Part shown: one piece after another, positions 1-5,504 of the stretch
How the letters are laid out: each line of letters opens with the position of its first letter
How positions within the stretch are numbered: position 1 is the first letter of the stretch
Assembly: GCA_013140785.1 (NCBI GenBank)
Contig: JABFRZ010000382.1
Location: 1 to 6,390, forward strand
Length of the DNA stretch: 6,390 bases
Reading direction: 5' to 3'
From: Planctomycetota bacterium
GTDB lineage: Bacteria > Planctomycetota > UBA1135 > GCA-002686595
The notes under the pieces: model-generated
The model's database searches: none
What the model was told of the DNA's origin: nothing
Seen by the model: only the letters and a program-made list of their open reading frames with translations
Made by a program: the position numbers and the translations under genes

Positions 1-112
1 GCGCGGGGCCGGCGACCGCCGGCGCGGGAACGGGCTCCTGTCCGGAGCGGGCCGGCCGGAGGGTGGGGAAGAGGAGGACGACGGAGGCGAGGGCCGTGAC
101 GTGGAGCTGCAC
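1..112 (-). CDS. Partial gene, possible exported protein (N-terminal 37 codons only)
   Basis: A GTG at 112-110 opens a minus-strand frame that runs off the left edge. Of the next 36 codons, 34 end in G or C, better than either other minus frame here, and the codons translate to a plausible export signal. A short start (VQLH) is followed by a hydrophobic run (ALASVVLLFP), then a Pro/Ala-rich stretch beginning SGQEPVPAP, as often seen after a cleavage site. In this frame the nearest upstream stop is TAA at 142-140 and the GTG is the only start codon between them. No strong Shine-Dalgarno sequence precedes it. The product cannot be named because only the leader is present. The alternative is that this is the continuation, after a frameshift, of the frame that ends its coding signal just upstream. 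Confidence 0.45.
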   Translation of the reverse strand, partial: MQLHVTALASVVLLFPTLRPARSGQEPVPAPAVAGPA

Positions 113-114
113 AC

Positions 115-297
115 CCCATTCTTCGCGCCCGCGTGGACGTTAGTCACGTCGAGTCCAAAAACATCGGAGCCTCCGGGCACGAGGCCCACGGGTTGAAGCC
201 CGAAGAAGCGCAGCATCCGCTGCACGAGCTCGCCCGCCGAGCGCTCGGCGCCGTCGTCGCCGGCGAGCGAGACCAGGGGATAGCCGGTCCAGCGCAT
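115..297 (-). CDS. Unrecognised coding-like frame; 3' end unresolved
   Basis: From ATG at 297-295 the minus strand reads MRWTGYPLVSLAGDDGAERS and continues through LVQRMLRFFGLQPVG. All but one of the first 33 codons (TAT) end in G or C, which is strong coding bias. The frame is open upstream to TGA at 366-364, with possible alternative starts GTG at 303 and TTG at 327; none has a convincing ribosome binding site. After about position 195 the codon bias weakens (CTT, CAA, GAT, GTT, TTT). The frame never meets a stop before the left edge, but from 112 another frame carries the better signal, so the end given here is only where the signal fades. I do not recognise the product. The strand-helix pattern loosely recalls the C-terminal half of flavodoxin-like reductases, which is a guess. 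It could be an intact small gene, a remnant, or the first part of a frameshifted gene. Confidence 0.4.
136..150. promoter_or_regulatory. Inverted repeat, possible operator
   Basis: GACGT and ACGTC flank the 5-base spacer TAGTC, giving a perfect 5+5 inverted repeat. It lies 24 bases upstream of the GTG at 112, in a short stretch of lower GC. A dimeric regulator could bind such a site, but the arms are short and it also falls inside the upstream coding-like frame, so chance is a real alternative. Confidence 0.2.
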
Positions 298-366
298 GAC
301 CACTGGAGCCGGCCCCCACTTCCACAACCGACTTGTTGCGTCGAACCGTGACCCAGGTCGCCTTCA

Positions 367-764
367 GACTTAGGATCTGAACGTCGTCGGCGCGCCCCTC
401 GTTCGCACCGCTCTCTGGACTCCGCCCCGGAGTCGAACCGGAGCAGTTCGCACCCAGAGGGTCTACCGGGGCACGACCTCCTCCCGGAGGCGCGAGCGAT
501 GGGGCGGGAGCGCTTGGGTGGCTCGTACCGGGTCGCTCGGGAGAGGAGCGCCGCAATTCCCCCGCCGGGCGCGGGAAGCGGCGACGCGCGGTCGAGGCGT
601 GCTGCTCTACGTTCGCACCCTGCGCATGGACACCCACCGCCGCCGCGGTGCTGAGCTCTCGCCCGCGCTGGACACGAGACGCCCCGAGCTTCGCTCGACC
701 GCTGCCTTGACCGATTCCCGCGGACGAGCTGCTTCGCGCCCGCGCGCTCGCGCTGCTGAGGGCT
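367..764. other. Gap without a convincing gene (about 400 bases)
   Basis: No frame on either strand has both good codon bias and a plausible protein; the open frames here translate to Arg/Ala/Pro-rich low-complexity sequence. The gap contains a perfect 7-base-pair hairpin at 418-434 (GACTCCG, loop CCC, CGGAGTC), a T-arm-like fold on the minus strand at 425-443, and a 5-base-pair hairpin at 685-697 (CGAGC, loop TTC, GCTCG). A 6-base-pair hairpin at 363-381, with loop CTTAGGA, straddles its left end. The 9-mer GTTCGCACC occurs three times (401-409, 446-454, 611-619). The gap lies downstream of the propeller gene. None of its hairpins has a following T-run, so no intrinsic terminator is called. 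Confidence 0.5.
425..443 (-). other. tRNA T-arm-like stem-loop (not a full tRNA)
   Basis: On the minus strand this reads a 5-base-pair stem (TCCGG with CCGGG, one T-G wobble), extended by a further C-G pair, around the loop TTCGACT. That matches the TTCRANY consensus of tRNA T-loops. I could not find a matching acceptor stem, D-arm or anticodon arm at the right spacing, and the bases after it read GCGGAGTCCAG rather than a paired acceptor plus CCA. It could be a tRNA fragment, an integration-site relic or chance. It overlaps the perfect hairpin at 418-434, which would compete with it. Confidence 0.3.
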
Positions 765-2333
765 TCAACGGAAGCGGCCGAAGCGCCCGCCCTCGGAGGC
801 GTTCGGCAGCGGGGCGCCGAACAGCTCGACCACGCGGTCCATGCGCTGGTCGGCCAGGTAGAGCACGCGCTTCCCGTTGGCTGCGACGCGGAAGATGATG
901 CCGCGGAAGGTGTCCCCCGTGTAGCGCACGCTCCCGCCGCGGACCGTCGGCCCGTCGATGCGCTGGGACGGCGCGCTCGCGTCGAGAGGCACGGCGTGGA
1001 GCTGCAGCATGTCCTCCGGCTCGGGGGGATCGTCGCCCTCGCGGCCGGTGGTGTAGACGACGATGTCGCCCTGCCCCGCGAAGCCGAATCCGTCGAGGTG
1101 ATTCGTCACCCCATAGGGCGCGGTGTCGCCGGCGTTGAGCTCGAGAGGCGCTGCGGAACCGTCGACCGGAACGGCCCACAGGGCAATCGGGGCGCCGAAA
1201 CTGGCCCGTCCGGTGAAGATGGCTACCGTGCCGTTCGGGTGGAGCTTGAAGTGGTAGGTGGTCGTCACGGGGGCGCTGAGCAAGAGCGGGGACTCCGGTC
1301 CGTCGAGCGCCGCGCGGTAGAGCTGCCGGTCCTGGCCCGAGCCGGTGCCGTAGACGAGCAGCAGGTGAGTCCTGTCCGGCAAGAGCTCGTACGTAGTCAC
1401 GTACCCGTCCCCCAGCGGCCCCGAGAGCGAGCGGGGGGGCACGCCACCTTCGATCGGAACCACGAAGAGCTCGCCGTCGGTGACAAGGTCGTGCTCGTAC
1501 ACGACCAAAGATCCGTCCGCCGTGATCTTCGGCGTCGTGGGACCGTACCAGTTGACGTGGGAGCCAAAAGAGCTGAGCGGGACGGGGCTCGAGCTGGCGT
1601 CCAGGGGAACGCTGAAGAGCCTGCCCAACGTGCCGAAAGCTCCGCGGCGATAGACCAGCCGGCTGCTGTCCGGGGAGATCAAAAGATACTGCGCCAAGGT
1701 GGAGGCGTTGTCGTTGTTCAGTCGCACGGGAGGCGGGGAGCCATCCAGGTCCGCCGCATAGGCAAGTCCTCCTCCGGCCTGAATGCCCTCGATCACGTAG
1801 ACGACCCGAGTGCTGTCGGGCGTGAGCACGAAGCCGAAGATGCGATTGCTCTCCTGGATCAGGACGGGCGAGGCGTGCCCGTCGAGCGGAACGGAGTACA
1901 GGCCGATGTTCGTCTGGAACACCACGGTCTGGCTGTCCGCGGTGATGGCGAACGGCCCCATGGTTCCAGCGAGCTCGACCGGGCTCGAGCTGCCGTCGAT
2001 CCTTGCGCTGGTCAGGTGGGTGGGCCCATGGCCGGCGCCGTAGATCACATGGCGGCTGTCGGGACTGATGCCGAAGAAGCGCTGGTAGGCCGGCCGCGGA
2101 TCCAGCTGGACGGGGCTCTCTCCTCCCAGCGGATTCACGCTGTGGATTCTCCCATCGAGATAGACCGCCCAGCGGCCGTCCGGGCTGACCTCGAAGCGGC
2201 CCACGTTCGCACCCGTCGGCGTGGAGAGCTTGTAGCTCTGGGCGGCGGCGCCGTGGCCAGCGAGACACGCAGCGCCGACGAAGAAGGCTGCACAGCGGCA
2301 CGCAGCGCGTGAGAGCGCGGATCCAACGTCCAT
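765..2333 (-). CDS. Secreted PD40/TolB-like beta-propeller repeat protein
   Basis: This 522-residue protein begins with a Sec-type signal peptide: the hydrophobic stretch CAAFFVGAACLAG at residues 14-26, with likely cleavage after AAA at 29-31. The rest is built of ten degenerate repeats, each starting near an SPDG/SPDS/TADS-type turn (residues 50, 90, 131, 171, 220, 271, 318, 365, 419 and 484). The turn is followed by a VVY-like strand and then an LYSVPLDG..SPV.L segment. This is the WD40-like PD40 pattern found in TolB and related periplasmic propellers. Spacing is 40-41 residues for the first repeats and lengthens to 65 at the end. The last repeat lacks its final strand, which residues 33-38 (SYKLST) could supply to close the ring. 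No catalytic domain is visible. An export-located binding or scaffold role is likely; true TolB function is not shown, because tol/pal genes are absent here. The ATG is supported by AGGAAGG eight bases upstream. Confidence 0.85.
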   Translation of the reverse strand: MDVGSALSRAACRCAAFFVGAACLAGHGAAAQSYKLSTPTGANVGRFEVSPDGRWAVYLDGRIHSVNPLGGESPVQLDPRPAYQRFFGISPDSRHVIYGAGHGPTHLTSARIDGSSSPVELAGTMGPFAITADSQTVVFQTNIGLYSVPLDGHASPVLIQESNRIFGFVLTPDSTRVVYVIEGIQAGGGLAYAADLDGSPPPVRLNNDNASTLAQYLLISPDSSRLVYRRGAFGTLGRLFSVPLDASSSPVPLSSFGSHVNWYGPTTPKITADGSLVVYEHDLVTDGELFVVPIEGGVPPRSLSGPLGDGYVTTYELLPDRTHLLLVYGTGSGQDRQLYRAALDGPESPLLLSAPVTTTYHFKLHPNGTVAIFTGRASFGAPIALWAVPVDGSAAPLELNAGDTAPYGVTNHLDGFGFAGQGDIVVYTTGREGDDPPEPEDMLQLHAVPLDASAPSQRIDGPTVRGGSVRYTGDTFRGIIFRVAANGKRVLYLADQRMDRVVELFGAPLPNASEGGRFGRFR

Positions 2334-2341
2334 GGGATCAA

Positions 2342-2348
2342 CCTTCCT
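2342..2348 (-). promoter_or_regulatory. Ribosome binding site of the propeller gene
   Basis: The minus strand reads AGGAAGG, ending eight bases before the ATG at 2333. This is the strongest Shine-Dalgarno sequence in front of an annotated ATG here. It fixes the start against other in-frame candidates and agrees with the signal peptide that follows. Confidence 0.7.
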
Positions 2349-2408
2349 GTCGGCCGCAGTGTCGCCGCGGATCTCGTGCTGAGGAGTGCGCCCTCCAGGC
2401 GGCGCGCT

Positions 2409-2433
2409 CGCTCTCGCGTTCCCCGAGAGAGCG
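2409..2433. other. Hairpin overlapping the putative promoter
   Basis: On the plus strand CGCTCTCG (2409-2416) can pair with CGAGAGAGCG (2424-2433) if two bases bulge, leaving the loop CGTTCCC. The loop is the complement of a GGGGAAC word, so the motif would sit exposed in the structure. There is no T-run on either side, so it is unlikely to be an intrinsic terminator. It would lie at or just upstream of the start of the propeller-gene transcript. Confidence 0.35.
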
Positions 2434-2460
2434 TAGAACCGCTCCGAGAACGCGGGTCAA
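2430..2460 (-). promoter_or_regulatory. Candidate sigma-70-type promoter of the propeller gene
   Basis: On the minus strand TTGACC (2460-2455) matches five of six bases of the -35 consensus. Two -10 options follow: TCTACG (2437-2432) after 17 bases, or TACGCT (2435-2430) after 19 bases, which keeps the conserved T, A and final T. Both -10 boxes are weak. Transcription would begin near 2425, giving a leader of roughly 90 bases. Three phased GGGGAAC words abut the -35 box, where activators commonly bind. Confidence 0.3.
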
Positions 2461-2490
2461 AGTTCCCCCTTGGTTCCCCGCTGGTTCCCC
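2458..2490 (-). repeat. Three tandem 11-base repeats with GGGGAAC core
   Basis: The minus strand carries GGGGAACCAGC (2490-2480), GGGGAACCAAG (2479-2469) and GGGGAACTTTG (2468-2458) back to back. The core starts are exactly 11 bases apart, close to one helical turn, so all three face the same side of the DNA. A fourth GGGGAAC begins at 2424, exactly four periods (44 bases) further on. The last unit runs into the candidate -35 box. Binding sites for a regulator, or the repeated end of a mobile element, are the two readings considered. Confidence 0.6.
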
Positions 2491-2558
2491 GATTTCGGGC
2501 TTCCTGGCCGGGCTTCTTCGGGCCTGAATCCGCCTCCAGGGCCGATCTGTGCGCGATC

Positions 2559-2602
2559 AGAGGGGAACTTCGGCGTCGTGGCGGTGTCGAGAGGGGAACT
2601 TC
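2559..2602 (+). repeat. 13-base direct repeat with inverted GGGGAAC core
   Basis: AGAGGGGAACTTC occurs at 2559-2571 and again at 2590-2602, 31 bases apart (about three helical turns). Its GGGGAACTT core is the inverted counterpart of AAGTTCCCC at 2460-2468, so the six copies of the word in this gap form two clusters facing each other across about 70-90 bases. Confidence 0.6.
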
Positions 2603-2609
2603 AGAGCCG

Positions 2610-2622
2610 CGGGAGGCTCCCG
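2610..2622 (-). terminator. Short hairpin after purF, weak terminator candidate
   Basis: CGGGA and TCCCG pair around the three-base loop GGC (plus-strand reading), 23 to 35 bases beyond the purF stop. The stem is GC-rich but only five to six pairs long, and no T-run follows on the minus strand, so it is at best a pausing or RNA-protecting structure. Confidence 0.2.
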
Positions 2623-2645
2623 GGGTCTCTGCTTCGTCCTCGGGC

Positions 2646-4130
2646 TCACCCGGTGAAGCTGAAGAGTTTCTGGCGGCTGTGATCGCGCTCGTTGCCAATC
2701 CGGTCGAGCACATCGGAAGTGATGTCGCCGGTCGGGTACTCGCCCGTGAAACACGCGTTGCAGAACTGCTGGATCTCGGGGTTCCCGGCGCGGGCCGCAT
2801 CGTTCATGGCCTCGCGATCGAGGTAGAGCACGAAGTCCGCGTCGAGCGCCGCGGCCACCTCGCGCGTGTCCCGCCCGCTAGCCACGAACTCGGTCTTGGT
2901 GGCCATGTCGATGCCGTAGGGACAGGGCGAGACGAGCGGGGGGCTGGTGACGGCGAGGTAGACCCTGCGAGCGCCGGCTTCGCGCGCCATGCGCACGATG
3001 CGCCGCGCGGTGTTGCCGCGCACGATCGAGTCGTCCACCAGGAGCACGTTCTTGTCCTTGAACTCGATGGGGATCGCGTTGAGCTTGCGCCGCACTGAGG
3101 TCTGGCGCGAGCCCTGGTTGGGCATGATGAAAGTCCGCCCGATGTAGCGGTTCTTCACGAGCCCCTCGGCATAGGGGATCTCGAGCCGGGCGGCCATGGC
3201 CAAGGCTGCGTCGCGTGACGAGTCGGGAACGGGAATCACGACGTCCGGCCGGGGAGCATCCGCGTCCTTCCATTGCTGGGCGAGCGCCTGGCCGAAGCGC
3301 GAGCGCGTCTTGTAGACCGAGATCCGGTCCAGCATGGAATCCGGGCGCGCGAAGTAGACCAGCTCGAAGATGCAGGGGCGGTGCGGCTTGCTCGAGACCG
3401 CGCGTCGGTGGACCTGGCGGTTCGCGTCGATCAGCACGGCCTCGCCCGCGCCCACGTCCTGGTGATCCTTGTAGCCCACGACGTCCAGGGCCACGCTCTC
3501 CGAGGCCACCGCGTAGAAGATGCCCTCCTCGCCCTGCCGCACCCCCATGACCATGGGCTTGATGCCGAACGGATCGCGGAAGGCCACCAGGCCCACGTCT
3601 GGCAGAATGGCCACGACGGAATAGGCGCCCCGCACCTGCTGGTGGACCGCCTTGACGGCCGCGAACACGTCGTCTGGCTTCACCAGGCGTCCCGTGGGCA
3701 CGCGCTCGGACAGGGCGCGCACGAACACGTACAGGATCACCTCCAGGTCGCACGACGAGTTCAGTCGCGTGCCGCTGCTCTGGGCGTGGTGCTCCTTGAG
3801 CTCGAGGAAGTTCGTGACGTTGCCGTTGTGGGCCATCCCCACGCCGAGCGGAAAGTTGACGTGGAACGGCTGCGCATCGTCGAGACTGCCGGGGCCCACC
3901 GTCGGGTAGCGCACGTGTCCGAGGCCGAGGTTGCCGCGCAGACGCAGCATGTCGGTCTCCGAGAAGGCGTCCCTCACCAGACCCGCGCCCTTCTTGACGT
4001 GGAAGATGTCCGTGAAGGTGATGATGCCCGCGGCGTCCTGACCGCGGTGCTGGATGGCCAGCAAGCCCTCGTAGATGGCGGGGGCGACATCTACCCCGTC
4101 GGGACCGTAGACACCGATGAATCCGCACAT
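2646..4130 (-). CDS. purF: Amidophosphoribosyltransferase (glutamine PRPP amidotransferase)
   Basis: PurF makes 5-phosphoribosylamine from PRPP and glutamine, the first committed step of purine synthesis in the cytoplasm. The 494 residues are full length for the family (E. coli about 505). The N-terminal glutaminase half starts MCGFIGVYG, so the nucleophile is Cys2 after Met removal, with no propeptide. HRGQDAAG (28-35), HVRYPTVG (72-79), HNGN (101-104) and the Asp of SSCDLEV (Asp128) match the glutamine-site residues known from E. coli. The C-terminal phosphoribosyltransferase half has KNRYIGRTFI (326-335) and the PRPP loop LLVDDSIVRG (363-372). Four cysteines (253, 403, 457, 460) sit where the Bacillus-type enzyme binds its 4Fe-4S cluster. 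The ATG start is fixed by Cys2, although the ribosome binding site is weak (an AAGGAG lies too far upstream). It follows mnmH after 93 bases on the same strand; no other purine gene is present. Confidence 0.97.
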   Translation of the reverse strand: MCGFIGVYGPDGVDVAPAIYEGLLAIQHRGQDAAGIITFTDIFHVKKGAGLVRDAFSETDMLRLRGNLGLGHVRYPTVGPGSLDDAQPFHVNFPLGVGMAHNGNVTNFLELKEHHAQSSGTRLNSSCDLEVILYVFVRALSERVPTGRLVKPDDVFAAVKAVHQQVRGAYSVVAILPDVGLVAFRDPFGIKPMVMGVRQGEEGIFYAVASESVALDVVGYKDHQDVGAGEAVLIDANRQVHRRAVSSKPHRPCIFELVYFARPDSMLDRISVYKTRSRFGQALAQQWKDADAPRPDVVIPVPDSSRDAALAMAARLEIPYAEGLVKNRYIGRTFIMPNQGSRQTSVRRKLNAIPIEFKDKNVLLVDDSIVRGNTARRIVRMAREAGARRVYLAVTSPPLVSPCPYGIDMATKTEFVASGRDTREVAAALDADFVLYLDREAMNDAARAGNPEIQQFCNACFTGEYPTGDITSDVLDRIGNERDHSRQKLFSFTG

Positions 4131-4223
4131 GGGGTGTGGCTCTGGGGCTGCGACTCCTTGGGCTTTTCGAGCCGCTTTTTGGGAGCGCCGGAAGACGGAC
4201 AGGATACGCCGCGGCGACAGGAC

Positions 4224-5456
4224 CTACAAGTCCGTCGGCGCCTGCTGGAGCGGCACCGCGCTGCTGCGCGCACCAGCCGCTGGTGCGAGTGTCCGCGCCG
4301 ACGCGAGTTGCCGCTCGATCCAGCGCACGATCTCGGTCGCCGCCACGCGCGGGTGAGTCGAATCGAAGCTGGCGGCATAGCGCCGGCCGCGCTCCGAGTG
4401 ACCGTAGAGCGGATCGTAGTAGCGCTGGAGCAGGAGCTCGACCAGCTCGGCCTCGCGTCCGCTCGCGAGCATGGCCACGAGCTCGCCGTTCCAGCGCGAC
4501 CCGAGGCGCGTCTCGATGAACGGGAGCTGACACGCCAGCTCCGCGCGGCTCTCGGGACTGACGAGGTAGTCCTCGAGCAGGACGCGCACGCGCCGCGCTG
4601 GCTGCGCGGTGAGCTCCAGGGCCACGCCGCCATCGAGCGCGCGCCAGACGGGCTCGGGCAGGATCAGGTCGCCGACCTTGCGGCTCTCGCCCTCGATCAC
4701 GCACGTCCCTCCGAAGTCGCGGCCAATGCGCTCGGCCAGGCGCGATTCGAACAGCTTCTGCGAGGCCGGCTCCAAGCCCACCATTCCGAGGATCGAGCTG
4801 CGGTGCCCCGCCATGCCCTCGAGATCGAGCACCCACTCCGGGCGCAGCCGCGCCAATTCACGCAGCACCAGCGTCTTGCCCACGCCGGTCAGCCCGCGCA
4901 GGACGAAGCTGCGGGGCGCGCACCAGGCCTCGATTCGGCCGCGCACCTGCTGCCGGTAGGCGCGGTAGCCACCCTCGATGCCGAGCACCTCCTCACGGCC
5001 GAGGCCGCGCAGCAAAGTGACCACGGAGCGTGAGCGCAACCCACCGCGCCAGCAGTACAGCACCACCGAATCCGGCGTGGGCTCGGCCGGGTCGGACGCG
5101 AGCTCGCGCTCCAGTCGCGCGATCCCGAAGGCCGTCAAGTGCTCGACGCGCTGCTCCAGATCGAGCACCGGGAGCTCCCAGCCGCACCGCTCCGCGATCT
5201 CGGCGGCGAAGACAGCGATCTTGGCGCGTGTGCGCACGCGGGCTTCCTCGAAGGCCGACTCGGGCGACTTGCGCGCGTAGAGCGTGCCGATCAGGGCGCG
5301 CTCGAGGTCGTCGAACAGCGGCACGTTGACCGCCCCTGGCAAGTGATCCGCGGTGAACTCCGCCGGACTGCGCAGGTCGATCAGATGGCGCGGTCGCCGG
5401 TCCAGAACGGCGGCGGCGCTGGCCATCGGCACGGGCAAGAGCGTTCCGCTGGCCAT
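4224..5456 (-). CDS. mnmH: tRNA 2-selenouridine synthase (rhodanese + P-loop)
   Basis: MnmH (SelU, YbbB) replaces sulfur by selenium in 2-thiouridine at wobble position 34 of Lys, Glu and Gln tRNAs, using selenophosphate, through a geranylated intermediate. Numbering from the ATG at 5456 (410 residues), the rhodanese domain begins LIDLRSPAEF, continues through HLPGAVNVPLF and carries the active Cys135 in YCWRGG. EGGYRAYR follows, then the P-loop GLTGVGKT (188-195), DLEGMAGHRSS, QKLFE and EGESRKVG, all hallmarks of the family, and RYYDPLYG near the C-terminus. The stretch between the LYARK motif and Cys135 is about 34 residues longer than in the E. coli enzyme (364 residues), and there is a tail of about 25 residues. 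The start is uncertain: TTG at 5462 and ATG at 5426 are alternatives, none with a good ribosome binding site. The selenophosphate synthetase gene selD is not in this window. Confidence 0.93.
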   Translation of the reverse strand: MASGTLLPVPMASAAAVLDRRPRHLIDLRSPAEFTADHLPGAVNVPLFDDLERALIGTLYARKSPESAFEEARVRTRAKIAVFAAEIAERCGWELPVLDLEQRVEHLTAFGIARLERELASDPAEPTPDSVVLYCWRGGLRSRSVVTLLRGLGREEVLGIEGGYRAYRQQVRGRIEAWCAPRSFVLRGLTGVGKTLVLRELARLRPEWVLDLEGMAGHRSSILGMVGLEPASQKLFESRLAERIGRDFGGTCVIEGESRKVGDLILPEPVWRALDGGVALELTAQPARRVRVLLEDYLVSPESRAELACQLPFIETRLGSRWNGELVAMLASGREAELVELLLQRYYDPLYGHSERGRRYAASFDSTHPRVAATEIVRWIERQLASARTLAPAAGARSSAVPLQQAPTDL

Positions 5457-5504
5457 TGGCAAACGGGCAGTCTACTCGGGCGACGTCCGCAGGTGAGCAG
5501 CGGC

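Larger units (their letters stand above)
2334..2645. other. 312-base intergenic region between purF and the propeller gene
   Basis: No frame here looks like protein. From the purF end towards the propeller gene the region holds: a short hairpin (2610-2622), a 13-base direct repeat (2590-2602 and 2559-2571), a stretch with CGGGCTTC repeated at 2496-2503 and 2509-2516, three GGGGAAC copies in 11-base phase (2490 to 2462), a possible promoter (2460 to 2430), a hairpin with a fourth GGGGAAC copy (2409-2433), and the ribosome binding site. It is by far the most repeat-dense part of the window and is likely either a regulatory region or the relic of a small mobile element. Confidence 0.6.

Noticed and set aside
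330..480. A complete tRNA or tmRNA gene
   Set aside because: A T-arm-like fold is present, but no acceptor stem, D-arm and anticodon arm can be placed in the right order and spacing on the same strand.
140..637. A 165-codon minus-strand frame in the left gap
   Set aside because: The translation is low-complexity Arg/Ser/Pro-rich, includes the string produced by reading through the T-arm-like hairpin, and lacks consistent codon bias. It overlaps the better-supported frame at 297-115.
518..898. Plus-strand frame of 126 codons
   Set aside because: It is very rich in Arg and Ala, overlaps the 3' end of the propeller gene and has no ribosome binding site or recognisable motif.
607..2312. Long open frames overlapping the propeller gene (minus 2301-607 and plus 996-2312)
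   Set aside because: They translate to Arg/Gly/Ala/Pro-rich sequence with no repeat logic or signal peptide. The minus frame of 2333-765 has the signal peptide, the ribosome binding site and ten regular motifs.
2418..2602. CRISPR array suggested by repeated GTTCCCC words
   Set aside because: The repeat unit is only 7-13 bases, spacing is 11 or 31 bases, orientation is mixed, and no cas gene is nearby.
4131..4223. An intrinsic terminator between mnmH and purF
   Set aside because: Only a 4-base-pair stem (GGCT with AGCC) can be formed and no T-run follows on the minus strand, so read-through into purF remains likely.
2878..5033. Long open frames overlapping purF and mnmH (minus 4836-2878 and plus 3273-5033)
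   Set aside because: Both overlap clear purF and mnmH coding sequence and have compositions typical of shadow frames in GC-rich DNA.
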